Shown here piece by piece: positions 43,820-53,197 of a stretch of DNA of 64,000 bases (the first letter of the stretch is position 1; every line of letters starts with the position of its first letter). Below the pieces are notes generated by a model, which was not told the DNA's origin, made no database searches, and saw only the letters and a list, made by a program, of their open reading frames with translations. Made by a program: the position numbers and the translations under genes. The DNA lies in the NCBI RefSeq assembly GCF_030818015.1, contig NZ_JAUSZX010000001.1, positions 2,480,001 through 2,544,000 of the forward strand. Reading direction: 5' to 3'. The stretch is from Arthrobacter globiformis (GTDB taxonomy: Bacteria; Actinomycetota; Actinomycetes; Actinomycetales; Micrococcaceae).

Positions 43820-44392
43820 TCAGCCGGCCCTGGTCACACGGACACCTCCGACCGCCCCTGTCCATGGCGTATCGCCCGGGCCGGGCAGCAAAAGATGTGC
43901 GAAAACGTAACCCTGCTCAAGCGCAATGACCTGTGAAGTGGCCCTGGTGCAATCCAGCGCGAGCTGCATCGGCCGGAAGGGGGCACCTGGATGCTCCTGC
44001 CCGACGGCGACCTTCGCACCGGAAGCACCGACACAGGCAGCGGTGACCGTGTACCGGCCGACCCCCGGCACCTTCTCGGTACTGCCAAAGCCCCTCCGTG
44101 GACCGTCCAGTGGCCCCACATCGTAAAGGATGACTGGCTCCGGCGCTGCCCGGAGGAGCCGGTCCAGCTCAGTGTAGTTCCGAGCCTCGCGTTCCAGTAC
44201 CTGCTGATCCCTGTAGGGCTTTGTGGTCGCCGGTACAGGCGCCGGGCCGGCTGTTGCGGTGTACACAGGGGCAGGGACAGCTGCTGGCGAGTGCACGGGC
44301 TCAGGGTACTCGTAGACGCAACCCGCCGCTCCGCCTAGAAGGATCAGCAAACAGAGGACAAAGCCGAGCCCGCAACGGCCCTTCGTACCCAC
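43820..44392 (-). CDS. Lipoprotein of unknown function (copy A)
   Basis: A 190-residue protein with a lipoprotein signal (LGFVLCLLILLGGAAGCVYE), a Pro/Ala/Thr linker and a beta-rich domain from about residue 90 (VGRYTVTAACVGASGAKVAV, FRPMQLALDCTRATSQVIAL). Two cysteines in the domain probably pair. GTG at 44392 chosen because copy B (57122-57736) begins at the matching place; the frame is open to 44431. Convergent with the HTH fragment. A second, broken copy shows it was duplicated with its neighbours. Confidence 0.7.
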   Translation of the reverse strand: MGTKGRCGLGFVLCLLILLGGAAGCVYEYPEPVHSPAAVPAPVYTATAGPAPVPATTKPYRDQQVLEREARNYTELDRLLRAAPEPVILYDVGPLDGPRRGFGSTEKVPGVGRYTVTAACVGASGAKVAVGQEHPGAPFRPMQLALDCTRATSQVIALEQGYVFAHLLLPGPGDTPWTGAVGGVRVTRAG

Positions 44393-44555
44393 ACTTCCAT
44401 GGTGGGTACGCCCTCTGCTTAAGGCAACCACCGCCGATTCAGGTGGTCAGACTTCCTGGTTTGAGAGCTCACGAACCTTGCCTGAAGGATGAATTGTTCT
44501 AACCGCTGGGTGGAGATCGACCGAATATGGCCTCGTGTGCCTGATTGCCGCGGAT

Positions 44556-45920
44556 ATGGTGACAGGCATGGAACCAGTTTTGAAGTTTGCACGGCGTTGG
44601 GGCGCCCCTGTGGTGGCTGGCACTTTCTTTGCCCTGTGGTGTGTTGCCGAGGCGGGCCGGATGGGGCCCAATGGCGGTCATTGGGGTCCTGGAGGATTGC
44701 ATACCTGGGCAGGGACATGGCCCCTGGTGCTGATGACCTTGGCCATCGCAGTGTCAGTCTGGCGGCCGCTGATCTCCCTGGCGCTCACTGGTCTGCTGCT
44801 CATTGGCCAGCTGACCTTCCTGATTCCTCCTATGTACGCCAACTACTGGGCGATCTATATCGGCTCGTTCATCGCGCTGGTCTTCATGGCGTGGACAACC
44901 CAGGGTCGGCTACGGCTCGTGGTAGCTGGCGTGAATCTGATTTTCGCCGCGGTCATGACTTTCCTGATGCTCTCGTGGCGGTATGGGGCGGGTGTGGGGT
45001 GGTTCAGCCAGTACGGCGGTGACTTGGGGATCCTTCTCAGGAACGGCTGGCAGCCGTTTGCCTTGCTGGTGTTGATCGCCGCGTCGTGTTTCAGCCTGGG
45101 TCTTCTGCTGGCCCTGTATCAGGAAAGAGGCAGCTTGTTCCGTGCACGGGAACTTGCACAAAGCACCCTGGAGGCGACCGAGGTCGATTTGATAGTGGAA
45201 CAGGAGCGGACACGCATCGCCCGCGATCTTCACGACGTTCTCGCCCATTCCCTCGCTGTCATAGCTGCCCAGGCAGACGGAACCCGGTATCTGAGCAAGG
45301 ATCAGCCGAAACCGGTCCTGAGTGCTCTGGAAAACATCGCCGGGTCGGCGAGGACTGCCCTGGTGGACGCCCAGCGTGTCATCGAAGGAGTGCGCGACGA
45401 CGGGATGGCCGTTCCGCAGCCGCGGCTCAGCGATATCCAGCCGCTGGTCGAGGGGCTGCAGCGGGGCAGCCTGAAGATAGAGACCAGCGAATCCGGGGAC
45501 CGTATTGAGCTCACGGGCGGACAGCAGGTGGCAGTCTTCCGCATCGTGCAGGAATGTCTGACGAACGCTCTCAAGCATGGCGGGAGGGGCGCTCCCGTCC
45601 ACCTCCACCTCGATTGGAGCGGGCCCGGTCTGACAGTTCATGTCGCATCAAAAGCTGCCCCTGGTAAACGCGGACAATCAACGGACGCTGCCCCGCAACG
45701 CCTTGGCCGGGGTCTTCCCGGAATGCGCGAGCGTGCGCATCTCGCCGGCGGGTGGCTGACGGCAGGACCTGATGGTGAACAATTCTGCGTCACAGCTTTC
45801 ATCCCTTATCTCACTGACGTCGAAGGCTCCGCTCAAACGGCAAAGCACGCTCATGGGCACGCTCTTTCAGCAGAGAGTCTTCAAATGGCGGCCGCAGGAG
45901 AAGCTGGTCGCAATGACTGA
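44556..45920 (+). CDS. Sensor histidine kinase (NarL/HisKA_3 type)
   Basis: A 454-residue kinase. Six hydrophobic segments to about residue 190, a short coiled coil, then HisKA_3 with phospho-acceptor His (QERTRIARDLHDVLAHSLAV) and an ATPase domain with N-box (VQECLTNALKHG) and G-box (GRGLPGMRERAHLAGG). Overlaps the response-regulator gene by 8 bp. The start lacks a clear ribosome site; ATG at 44535 or 44568 is also possible. Membrane signal unknown. Confidence 0.88.
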   Translation: MVTGMEPVLKFARRWGAPVVAGTFFALWCVAEAGRMGPNGGHWGPGGLHTWAGTWPLVLMTLAIAVSVWRPLISLALTGLLLIGQLTFLIPPMYANYWAIYIGSFIALVFMAWTTQGRLRLVVAGVNLIFAAVMTFLMLSWRYGAGVGWFSQYGGDLGILLRNGWQPFALLVLIAASCFSLGLLLALYQERGSLFRARELAQSTLEATEVDLIVEQERTRIARDLHDVLAHSLAVIAAQADGTRYLSKDQPKPVLSALENIAGSARTALVDAQRVIEGVRDDGMAVPQPRLSDIQPLVEGLQRGSLKIETSESGDRIELTGGQQVAVFRIVQECLTNALKHGGRGAPVHLHLDWSGPGLTVHVASKAAPGKRGQSTDAAPQRLGRGLPGMRERAHLAGGWLTAGPDGEQFCVTAFIPYLTDVEGSAQTAKHAHGHALSAESLQMAAAGEAGRND

Positions 45921-46596
45921 TGCCGGGACGCGCATCAGCGTTGCCCTGGTCGATGACCAGCCGTTATTCCTGGCCGGTATCCGCATGCTCATAGAAAGCC
46001 AGATCGATATGAAGTTCTGCGGAGACGCAGCTAACGGGGAACAGGCTGTGGCACTGGCGTCCGAACGCCGTCCCGATGTGATGCTCATGGACCTGCGGAT
46101 GCCGGTCATGGACGGAGTCGCCGTCACCCGCCGCATCATCAGCGAGGCGGACGCGTGCAACTCGGACAGGCCCAGGATCATCGCGCTGACTACCTTCAAC
46201 CGCGATCACGCCGTCCTGGATGCCGTTCAGGCCGGCGCGAGCGGATACCTGCTCAAAAGCGCGGAACCCGAATTCCTGCTTGCAGCAATCAGAACTGTTC
46301 ATTCCGGCTACTCAGTCATAGCCCCGGGATCCGTGCACTCACTGTTCGAACACGCCGCCAATCGCGGTCCAAGCATCGGGCCAGATCTCTCAGTCCTCGA
46401 CGTCCTCTCCGTCCGTGAGCGGGATGTGTTCCTTCTCGTTGCCAAAGGACTCAGTAACAGGGATGTAGCGGAGGCTCTGTTCATTTCTGATGCCACGGTC
46501 AAAACCCACCTGAGAAGCGTCCTGGACAAGCTCTCTTTACGCACCAGACTCCAATTAATCGCCTATGCTCATGAACGCCGGCTTTTGGGCGACTGA
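45913..46596 (+). CDS. Response regulator, NarL/LuxR type
   Basis: A 227-residue regulator. Receiver domain (ALVDDQPLFLAGIRML acidic pocket; phospho-Asp in VMLMDLRMPVMDG; Thr in IALTTFN; Lys in GYLLKSAEPE) and LuxR HTH (LSVRERDVFLLVAKGLSNRD, ATVKTHLRSVLDKL). ATG within the last codons of the kinase gene; co-translated partner. Target genes unknown; the tiny membrane gene follows at once. Confidence 0.92.
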   Translation: MTDAGTRISVALVDDQPLFLAGIRMLIESQIDMKFCGDAANGEQAVALASERRPDVMLMDLRMPVMDGVAVTRRIISEADACNSDRPRIIALTTFNRDHAVLDAVQAGASGYLLKSAEPEFLLAAIRTVHSGYSVIAPGSVHSLFEHAANRGPSIGPDLSVLDVLSVRERDVFLLVAKGLSNRDVAEALFISDATVKTHLRSVLDKLSLRTRLQLIAYAHERRLLGD

Positions 46597-46802
46597 TGGA
46601 GCTTGGACCTACCCTTACCTTGAATCTGACGTTTCTTGCCACAGTGGGAATCGGGTTCGTTTTCTTCCTTTGCCACCTCGTCGTACTCGCGGCAGGCTTG
46701 GTGCTTGTAGGCGTTGGCAGACTGGCATTCCTCGCATTTTCCGCCGCTCTGCCCCCATCAGCGGAAGCAAAATCTGTGCCAGACAGAATGCACTTGGAGT
46801 AG
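46596..46802 (+). CDS. Small membrane protein after two-component system
   Basis: A 68-residue protein whose ATG overlaps the regulator's stop (TGATG). One long hydrophobic region (LTFLATVGIGFVFFLCHLVV and beyond) may form two helices. Probably co-expressed with the kinase and regulator; function unknown. Confidence 0.5.
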   Translation: MELGPTLTLNLTFLATVGIGFVFFLCHLVVLAAGLVLVGVGRLAFLAFSAALPPSAEAKSVPDRMHLE

Positions 46803-46964
46803 TTCTTGCCCCAATTCTGGTTGTTAGACGGCGTGGGCTCTGCGGCTGGTCGGAAGGAAGCGGAGGTCTGGGGCGTGTCCCATAGCCAGAGCCAGCGCTC
46901 CGCCTGGTGAACAGACGGAATCCTGGACTTCAGAGCACTGCCTGGAACCTAGCCATTGACCTAG

Positions 46965-46978
46965 GGAAGCTATCTTCC
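46965..46978. promoter_or_regulatory. Palindrome before PadR gene
   Basis: GGAAG-CTAT-CTTCC, 12 bp before the PadR start. Likely autoregulatory operator. Confidence 0.4.
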
Positions 46979-46990
46979 TATTCTTTGGAG

Positions 46991-47350
46991 ATGCCACGAC
47001 GTAAAGCAGGAACGCTACTTCCACTGGAAGTCCGCATCCTTGAGGTCGCTCAAAAAGCACAGTCCGACGGCACGCCTGTGTACGGGTTTGCCTTAGCGAG
47101 TGCGTTGTCGGAGGACGGCGGGAAGTCACTGACCGCGCATGGCACCTTGTACAAAGCGCTGGGGCGTTTAGCCGATGCGGGCCTTCTGAAAACCGAGTGG
47201 GAAGATCCTGAAACAGCGGAGGCTGAGGGCAGGCCGCGGCGCCGCCTGTACCGCATCTCATCGAGGGGGAGCGCTGCGCTGACTGCGGCTCAGACCGCAC
47301 CTGCTGAACGTGCCCGCCCGCTGCCGACGCTCCGGCAGGTTCAGCCATGA
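46991..47350 (+). CDS. PadR-family regulator
   Basis: A 119-residue protein with a PadR winged helix: LEVRILEVAQ, YGFALASALSEDG, TAHGTLYKALGRLADAGLLK and RRRLYRISSRG. The ATG directly follows TTTGGAG. The gene overlaps the next membrane gene by 4 bp (ATGA), the usual PadR/membrane pair. Confidence 0.85.
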   Translation: MPRRKAGTLLPLEVRILEVAQKAQSDGTPVYGFALASALSEDGGKSLTAHGTLYKALGRLADAGLLKTEWEDPETAEAEGRPRRRLYRISSRGSAALTAAQTAPAERARPLPTLRQVQP

Positions 47351-47898
47351 GCTGCGTGCGGGGACTTCCGGATTCGAGAACCATGACAGCCGTTCTCTGG
47401 TGGGTCACCTTCTACACGCGCTTCGTGCCTGCCCGCGTGGCACAGGAACGATATGACGAATTGCTATCAGACCTCTACGAGCAGGTCGCCAACGGTAAAC
47501 GACGGGGGCTGTCTCGCGGGTCTATTGACCGGGCCATCGCCGGCCGGACCCTTCGCGGCATGGCCGCTGATCTGAGCTGGAGCAGAAAACAGCACCAACA
47601 AAAGGAAACGAAGATGAGCAACCCGCAGACAGCATCAGAACCCACCAACGGTCCTGTAACCATCCGGCTCAGTAGTCTTGCCTGGCTCGTCCTGGCACTT
47701 CTGGCAGTGATAGGGCTGGGCACCTCCATCACGGAACTTATTGAATACGGAGGCAACCGTTTCGGTTACGTCCCCTGGCCGGGGGCCGGCAACATCAACG
47801 TCACCCTCGTCCAGCGCGTTTGCAGCGCCGTTCTCCTCGTCCCGGCCACCGTCATCTCGGTCAAGAGACTGATCCAGCATCACGCCCGCAACGTCTAA
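47347..47898 (+). CDS. Membrane protein paired with PadR
   Basis: A 183-residue protein. The N-terminal half (residues 1-85) is soluble and helical (YTRFVPARVAQERYDELLSD), as in HAAS-type signalling proteins; two membrane helices follow near residues 110-130 and 155-172. An internal ATG at 47614 (MSNPQTASE) behind AAAGGAAACG could start a separate membrane protein, in which case the first part ends as a soluble fragment read through in the same frame. Confidence 0.7.
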   Translation: MSCVRGLPDSRTMTAVLWWVTFYTRFVPARVAQERYDELLSDLYEQVANGKRRGLSRGSIDRAIAGRTLRGMAADLSWSRKQHQQKETKMSNPQTASEPTNGPVTIRLSSLAWLVLALLAVIGLGTSITELIEYGGNRFGYVPWPGAGNINVTLVQRVCSAVLLVPATVISVKRLIQHHARNV

Positions 47899-48000
47899 AG
47901 GGTTGCAGACCTGCCCTAGCCAGGCTGCATGGACTCTAGACCGGGATCCTTGGTGTCTACTGGGGCAGCAAACGCCAAAGACGCATGAAAGACTCGCACA

Positions 48001-48405
48001 GTGAATGACGAGTCAGAGGGTGCCTTGCACCATATCGAGCTGTGGGTGCCGGATCTCAAAAGGGCCACCACCGAGTGGGGCTGGGTTCTATCTTCTCTGG
48101 GGTACGCGACCTATCAGAGCTGGCCACAGGGAATCAGTTGGCTGAAGAGATCAACGTACATAGTTCTGGAAAAATCTCCGGACCTGACCGGCCCGCATCA
48201 TCTACGGACATTGCCAGTATTGAATCATCTGGCCTATTCAGTACGCAGCAGGGCACGTGTGGACGCACTGGCCAGAGAAGGCGCTGAGCACGGCTGGAAA
48301 CCGTTGTTTACGGAAAAGTATCCCCACGCAGGCGGACGGGAGCATTACGCCGCCTACCTGGAAAATTCAGACGGATTCGAAATCGAGCTCGTGGCCGCGG
48401 GATAG
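48001..48405 (+). CDS. VOC-family (glyoxalase-like) protein
   Basis: A 134-residue single VOC domain: LHHIELWVPDLKRATTEWGW, LNHLAYSVRSRARVDALARE and HYAAYLENSDGFEIELV supply the metal-ligand His and Glu positions. GTG start. Small cytosolic enzyme or binding protein; substrate unknown. Confidence 0.82.
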   Translation: MNDESEGALHHIELWVPDLKRATTEWGWVLSSLGYATYQSWPQGISWLKRSTYIVLEKSPDLTGPHHLRTLPVLNHLAYSVRSRARVDALAREGAEHGWKPLFTEKYPHAGGREHYAAYLENSDGFEIELVAAG

Positions 48406-48519
48406 GACGTGCCGCGAGGCGCGTCTGGGCGGTCTTGGGCGACGGTAGGCTGGACCAATGACGTTGGGGGACGCAGGGCAGCCACTGCACTGGTTGAGCG
48501 ACACGGTGCGGGGCGAGTG

Positions 48520-48798
48520 ATGAGCGTTTTCCTGCTGATACCCGCGATCACCCTGGTTCTCTGGCTTGGTCACGCGGGCTTGGCCATCGCTGGGAGCCCC
48601 GCTACCTGCTACACGCGCTGGTTCCTGTTCGGAGGGCTTCCTGTCGTGGCCGCTGTGATGCTTCTTTCGGCCGGAATATTCGGGTTCGTGTTCGCAATCA
48701 TTGCCGTCCTGACCTGGCTCGGAATGATGCTCCTGGAAGTCGTCCTAACGATGGGGTCGATGGTTGCGAGGGATGCCCGGGCGAAGAAGGCAGTGTGA
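48520..48798 (+). CDS. Small membrane protein
   Basis: A 92-residue protein with three hydrophobic segments (MSVFLLIPAITLVLWLGHAG; WFLFGGLPVVAAVMLLSAGI; FAIIAVLTWLGMMLLEVVL). ATG behind GGGGCGAG. Overlaps the next gene by 4 bp (GTGA). Function unknown. Confidence 0.6.
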   Translation: MSVFLLIPAITLVLWLGHAGLAIAGSPATCYTRWFLFGGLPVVAAVMLLSAGIFGFVFAIIAVLTWLGMMLLEVVLTMGSMVARDARAKKAV

Positions 48799-49367
48799 AA
48801 CGCCGCGGGATCGGGGGTGTAGCCCTGCTGATTGTTGCTGCTCTGGCTGCCTGGGCAGACCATGCCATCAATGAGGCGTATTGGGCCGCTGCACGGGACG
48901 ACCTGCTGCTCTACATCGGCATACCCGCGGACTCCATCGCGTCCTGGTTCCGAATTGCGGGTCTACTGTCGGCTGTCGCTGGGCTGCTGCTCCTGCTCCC
49001 GGCGCTGATAGGCCGCATTCCGCGGAAAATTCCACGGCGCATCATCGGGTGGACAGCAGTTGCAGCAGTTGCGGCCGCGGTGCCGTACTTCGGCCTTATG
49101 TTCCTCTTCGCGTATTTCGGCGCCTTTGGCATCGGGGACACCGTGAAGATCACAGCCGCGGACGGCCGCTCCGTGCTTATCACCCAGGACGGTTTCGACG
49201 GCGACAGCGTCGACATCTACACGGAGCAGGACGAGCACCGCTACAAACGGGTCCGCAGTGCACCGGAAATTTCCGGTTGGCCGCGCGTGACGGACCAGAA
49301 TTGCCGGCTGGATACGGCCGGCGATCAGCTACGGGTAACTTGCGGGACCAAGACGCTGGTGCTCTAG
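48795..49367 (+). CDS. Membrane protein with extracytoplasmic tail
   Basis: A 190-residue protein from GTG. Three hydrophobic segments (residues 8-22, 52-75, 84-110), then an extracytoplasmic or cytoplasmic tail of 75 residues with a Cys pair (NCRLDTAGDQLRVTC). No family recognised. Part of a run of tiny membrane genes. Confidence 0.6.
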   Translation: MKRRGIGGVALLIVAALAAWADHAINEAYWAAARDDLLLYIGIPADSIASWFRIAGLLSAVAGLLLLLPALIGRIPRKIPRRIIGWTAVAAVAAAVPYFGLMFLFAYFGAFGIGDTVKITAADGRSVLITQDGFDGDSVDIYTEQDEHRYKRVRSAPEISGWPRVTDQNCRLDTAGDQLRVTCGTKTLVL

Positions 49368-49485
49368 GGTGAAGTCCCCAGCTCTGCGGGGCTAAGTCGG
49401 GAATAGGGGCGCCGCCTCTCGTGCTGAAGACTGAGACCACCCGTGAGAGGCTGGTCAGGCACGAAAGCTTGTAAAAGGGGGAACC

Positions 49486-49653
49486 ATGCTTGGTGTCATT
49501 GCGGCCATAGTGACGTTCGTACTGCCCACAGCTGTCATTGCTGTGCTGCTCTACTGGATCATCCGGCTGGGAGTTAAGCACGGGTTGAGGTCCTACGAGG
49601 AGGAGAAGTCGCAGCGCTCCGACGCCGTTCCCGCAGCGAGACTGACGGAGTGA
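49486..49653 (+). CDS. Tiny single-pass membrane protein
   Basis: A 55-residue protein, MLGVIAAIVTFVLPTAVIAV at the start (membrane helix), then a charged tail (KHGLRSYEEEKSQRSD). ATG behind AAGGGGG. Overlaps the next gene by 4 bp (GTGA). Function unknown. Confidence 0.6.
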   Translation: MLGVIAAIVTFVLPTAVIAVLLYWIIRLGVKHGLRSYEEEKSQRSDAVPAARLTE

Positions 49654-50012
49654 GTAGAGCGCTGGACAGTCGGGTGAAGTCTCCGGGGACGGGTTTCGGG
49701 GCTGCTTACATCGGAGCGCTGGTGCTCTTGGCTCCCTGGGCCTTGCTCTGGATCGTTGTGGCGGGAATCTCTGCGTTTTCCCCCGGCGCCTCAGGAAAGA
49801 CCGCCTGGTTTGTTCTGCTCGCGGCGGCGTCGATCGCCTTGTCAGTTGTGGCCTACCTGAGAATTAGAAGGAGCACTACGCGATGCATGCGCTGGATGTG
49901 GTTCTTGATGGCCCTCGCGCTGCTCGCTGCGGCGTCTTATCCGGCTGCGCTTTCCTTCGGCAGCATGGCTGCGGAGGAGTGGTGTGAGAGTGAGCCCGGA
50001 GGAAGGGGCTAG
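49650..50012 (+). CDS. Membrane protein, three helices
   Basis: A 120-residue protein from GTG with hydrophobic segments at about residues 17-40, 51-68 and 83-100. Translationally coupled to the preceding 55-residue gene. Function unknown. Confidence 0.6.
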   Translation: MSRALDSRVKSPGTGFGAAYIGALVLLAPWALLWIVVAGISAFSPGASGKTAWFVLLAAASIALSVVAYLRIRRSTTRCMRWMWFLMALALLAAASYPAALSFGSMAAEEWCESEPGGRG

Positions 50013-50176
50013 GCAGGCATCAAACCGCCAGAAGCTGCGCCGATGATCTGCCGCTTATGATCCTGCCTTTGGCGCAGCCGGTCAGGAGAGCTGTCAGAAA
50101 AGCCGCGGTGGTCCGACGTGATGACACGCGGGCCGGTTCTCTAATTCTGTCAGTGGTCAGGAGCACCATTTTTCGT

Positions 50177-50296
50177 ATGACGGCTCCAACAGTGGAGGCG
50201 GCGATTCACGAACTGATGGATCTCGCCTGGCTACGACCTGCTCACGACCTCCTGGGCGCCGACGACCCGAAGAGCTTCTTCACACCACCTGAATAG
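50177..50296 (+). pseudogene. Internally deleted copy of MTAPTVEA protein (copy A)
   Basis: MTAPTVEAAIHELMDLAWL joined directly to RPAHDLLGADDPKSFFTPPE. The fuller copy at 57807 has about 55 extra residues between these parts, so a central deletion has occurred; the frame is kept. Family not recognised. Confidence 0.5.
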
Positions 50297-50544
50297 AGGT
50301 GCCAGCGTCAGTGTGGACCGGACTGGCCAGGCCGATCCCGACCGCCAGACCCTATGACAGATCACGGCACAAGCTGTTGAAGCCGGCCGGCTACGATATC
50401 GCGCGGGTGCTGGCGTAGGGCATGCCGCTCCCTATATACAGGGATCTTGTCTTGGGGCGGCAGCACTGATCATTTAGGGAATTCTTCCTGTGTCCGGTAC
50501 GTTACAGTCGCCGACAAACCTCAACAGAGAAGAGATGCACTTTC
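50297..50544. other. Intergenic before DUF4193 gene
   Basis: No gene seen. GTCCGGTACGTTACAG near 50495 may hold promoter elements for the DUF4193 gene. Confidence 0.35.
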
Positions 50545-50844
50545 GTGGCCACTGATTACGATGAACTGCGCACCGACGTCAAGGAATCCCAGGAAAGCTC
50601 CTTGGAGGCCCTGAAGTCCGCCAAAGCCCCGGACGCCAAGTCCGTGGTCCAAGAGCTCGACGAGGCTGACGCCCTGGACGGCCTGACCCCTGGTGGCGAG
50701 TTCATTGCCGAAGAGCTCGTCGTTCAGGTCATCCCGCAGGCTGACGATGAGTTCACCTGCTTTTCCTGCTTCCTGGTCCGCCACCGTTCACAGAAGGCGC
50801 GCGAGAAGGACGGCCATGCCTACTGCGTCGAGTGCGTTGGCTGA
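50545..50844 (+). CDS. DUF4193 protein
   Basis: A 99-residue protein typical of actinobacteria: MATDYDELRTDVKESQESSL, a central acidic part and a C-terminal zinc-binding-like motif CFSCFLVRHRSQ ... YCVEC. Known family of unknown function; often annotated as dUTPase because of genome neighbours. GTG start with AGAGAAGAG upstream. Confidence 0.9.
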   Translation: MATDYDELRTDVKESQESSLEALKSAKAPDAKSVVQELDEADALDGLTPGGEFIAEELVVQVIPQADDEFTCFSCFLVRHRSQKAREKDGHAYCVECVG

Positions 50845-51150
50845 GCGGTTCTGGCCGGCTGTCCCGGAGCATATCTGGGACAGCATCCGCGAAGAAATTC
50901 ACCCTGCCGACCGCGGCGGACCTGGAGACTCACTTCCAGTCCCTAAGCGACCCGGAGGCAATGCGCCGCGCAGTTCGGGTGTTCATCGGGGAGGACACCT
51001 TCTGCCCGGGCTTCCAGCTCATAGACGGGCACTTTCACGAACCGGTGCTGCGGCTTTTTGACCAGGCGATGAGCAGATTCCTCATAACGTGTTCGCCGCC
51101 TGGATGGTCAGCCCACTGCCGGCAGGATCCCGTTCCCGGCCCGTGGCATA
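50837..51150 (+). pseudogene. Unknown protein, frame-disrupted
   Basis: LAERFWPAVPEHIWDSIREE from a TTG overlapping the DUF4193 stop, then in a second frame FTLPTAADLETHFQSLSDPE, RRAVRVFIGEDTFCPGFQLI and RLFDQAMSRF, then in a third frame HNVFAAWMVSPLPAGSRSRP. Coding character is clear, but it needs two frame changes. Family not recognised. Confidence 0.4.
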
Positions 51151-51343
51151 CTGCACAGCACGACGCTGCTCCAGAGCTCCCTGGTCGCCTTTGGTATCAG
51201 ATACCGGCCGATGGCAAAGCGCCGCTGACCGTTTTTTGGAGTAGTGAAGTCCTTGACGCGCCGCCGCTCACGGCCCCGAGGAGCCTTCCGAGCCATCGCG
51301 TAGCATTGCTGCCAGTTGACCAGCAACGGGAGGAAGCAGCGTC

Positions 51344-51556
51344 ATGCAGCAGTACGTCGTCATACAGGTAATCCTCAAAGAGAAACTGTGGGGAACAGGT
51401 TCGGGCAACCTGACCTCCCTGGAGAAGGCCATCAACGATCAGGCTGCGAAGGGCTACCGGCTCCACACCATCACCACCGCGAGCAGTGGGAGCAAGGGAA
51501 TGATTGGCGGCGGTGACCGCATCCAGGCAACGATGGTGTTCGAGCGCCTCGGATAA
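51344..51556 (+). CDS. DUF4177 protein
   Basis: A 70-residue protein: MQQYVVIQVILKEKLWGTGS, LEKAINDQAAKGYRLHTITT and ATMVFER match DUF4177. ATG behind GGGAGGAAGC. Small soluble protein of unknown function. Confidence 0.8.
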   Translation: MQQYVVIQVILKEKLWGTGSGNLTSLEKAINDQAAKGYRLHTITTASSGSKGMIGGGDRIQATMVFERLG

Positions 51557-51803
51557 TTGCAGATGCGAAACGACGTGAGCATTGCTTCCTGACGACCCGA
51601 GGTGCATGCCGTCCGGGATTATGGGTTCAAAAGCCATGACCTAACTGTATTGGCGCCCGGGCCTAGCCGGCGGCTGCCGCGATGAGGTGTCGGAACGAGC
51701 CGTATGCGGACAGTCAGGCCCAGTCGATGGTGGCGCCGAACAGCAGCAGGCATACGGGGGAGGGGACAATGGGGCATTCGCAGCGTCGGGGTTTGCTGTC
51801 GGC

Positions 51804-52370
51804 ATGGACGAAGTGGTGCACGTACTCGTCCATCGCAGGACAAATACTTTTGGCTATGGCCACAAGGTTTCAGGCACCGAGATCATCTACAAAGGGCGCA
51901 GCTCTGACGACGATTTTTCGCATGACGCCTTGAATCGCTGGCTGGACGAGTGCCGGGACCTGGCTTACAGGCCCGGACTCGGAACCTGGACTACCGCCGA
52001 GGTTCACGTCTTTCCCTATAAGCCAGGCCGAGTCGATTTTCTTGACGAAGAGCACCTGCAGCGGGACCCGGACGGGGACTGGTACCCGGCGGCCGCCCAG
52101 CTGGCGCTGATACTTGGGCGCAGCAGCTACTTGCATATCCCCGAACATTGGGCAATATCCCGCCGGGATGTGGGAGGTCTTCCGAGCTAAGGGCGTAACG
52201 CCCCCCGTTTACAAACCAGACTTAAAGTCCGTGGACTGGAACAACATTCGCCGCCCGCTGACTGACCGTGGAACAGACTTCTCGGTCCAACCCACAGTGA
52301 TCGATGCGTCTCTCGAGCCGGGGGTCTTCGCGAAGATAGGGAAAAGCTGTTCGGCGGTTAGACCACTCGA
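51804..52370 (+). pseudogene. Hypothetical protein, probably frameshifted
   Basis: MDEVVHVLVHRRTNTFGYGH to HIPEHWAISRRDVGGLPS ends at 52190 (128 residues). Near 52155 the coding character passes to another frame: AGMWEVFRAKGVTPPVYKPD then RRPLTDRGTDFSVQPTVIDA. The two parts read as one protein of about 185 residues. The first part could also stand alone. Family not recognised. Confidence 0.45.
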
Positions 52371-52394
52371 AAGACCCCGGGCTGCCGGGCCGCC

Positions 52395-52661
52395 ATGGAA
52401 GGACGGGACGGCGACGGTTCAGGCGTCGAAGGCGTCAGCCATTTCACCGAGCGCCAGGTACTCCCCGGCCGCACCATGTGGCCGGGCACGACACTGGAGA
52501 AAGCCTCCATCGCGATGTTTTCGATTCACGCCCAAGAGGCCGTCAACACTGCATCCGAACGCGCGACAACACTCAGGCTAATTAAAGGCGTGGTCGTGGC
52601 GGAGCAGAGTAAACCGGGCCGGATGCACCCCCTAAGTAAACCGGGCCCGGCATTTTTCTAG
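52395..52661 (+). pseudogene. SIAMFSIH-type fragment 1
   Basis: FTERQVLPGRTMWPGTTLEK then ASIAMFSIHAQEAVNTASER and LRLIKGVVVAEQ. The latter two blocks recur in a diverged fragment at 54201. Beginning and end are not gene-like; a remnant of an unknown family present twice. Confidence 0.4.
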
Positions 52662-52747
52662 ACAGTCTGGAGCCGGGGGCTACAAGTCCAACATGTTGAT
52701 AAAGGTCCTAATGGAAATGGGCCCGGACGATCCGTTGGGCCGGGCCC

Positions 52748-53002
52748 GTCGAATACCTAGCCAGGATCCGGGGACACGCCCAGGCCGGGTCCGAAGACGC
52801 CGGGCTGGAGCACTGCGAGCTGTTCGCCGGTGCATGGCACCTCCCGCTGGAAGGCTCGATCATCTCTGCCATGGAAGGCGATCAGGAGGCCACCGAACTG
52901 GCCAAGCAGATGGCCGAGTACCTCATCGCCCGGCACCGCCGTGGGCAACCGACCCGCGGGTGCGATCAACCCGACGGTCGCCTCGGTGGGAAGAACAGCT
53001 AG
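52748..53002 (+). pseudogene. Orphan coding fragment
   Basis: VEYLARIRGHAQAGSEDAGL then HCELFAGAWHLPLEGSIISA and KQMAEYLIARHRRG to a stop. Clear coding composition but no start codon in a suitable place. Family not recognised. Confidence 0.4.
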
Positions 53003-53197
53003 CAGGCGATGACATCGAATCATCAGCATTTGATCGGGCTCCTGGCACACCGCGCACTCGCGTAGCTTAGCCGGGAGAGCAGGCCGGCCTTTCTCGGGTC
53101 GGTCCGGCTGCTGCTTCCGAGGCGTGTCCAAGAGCAGGTGGGAGCGGTATTCTCTGTCCGGGGGGGCGCCTGTCCGCGTACTTCTTTGGAGAGCAAA

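Noticed and set aside
50130..50150. CTCTAAT near 50141 as another regulon promoter
   Set aside because: No GGAAC at the 18-base spacing.
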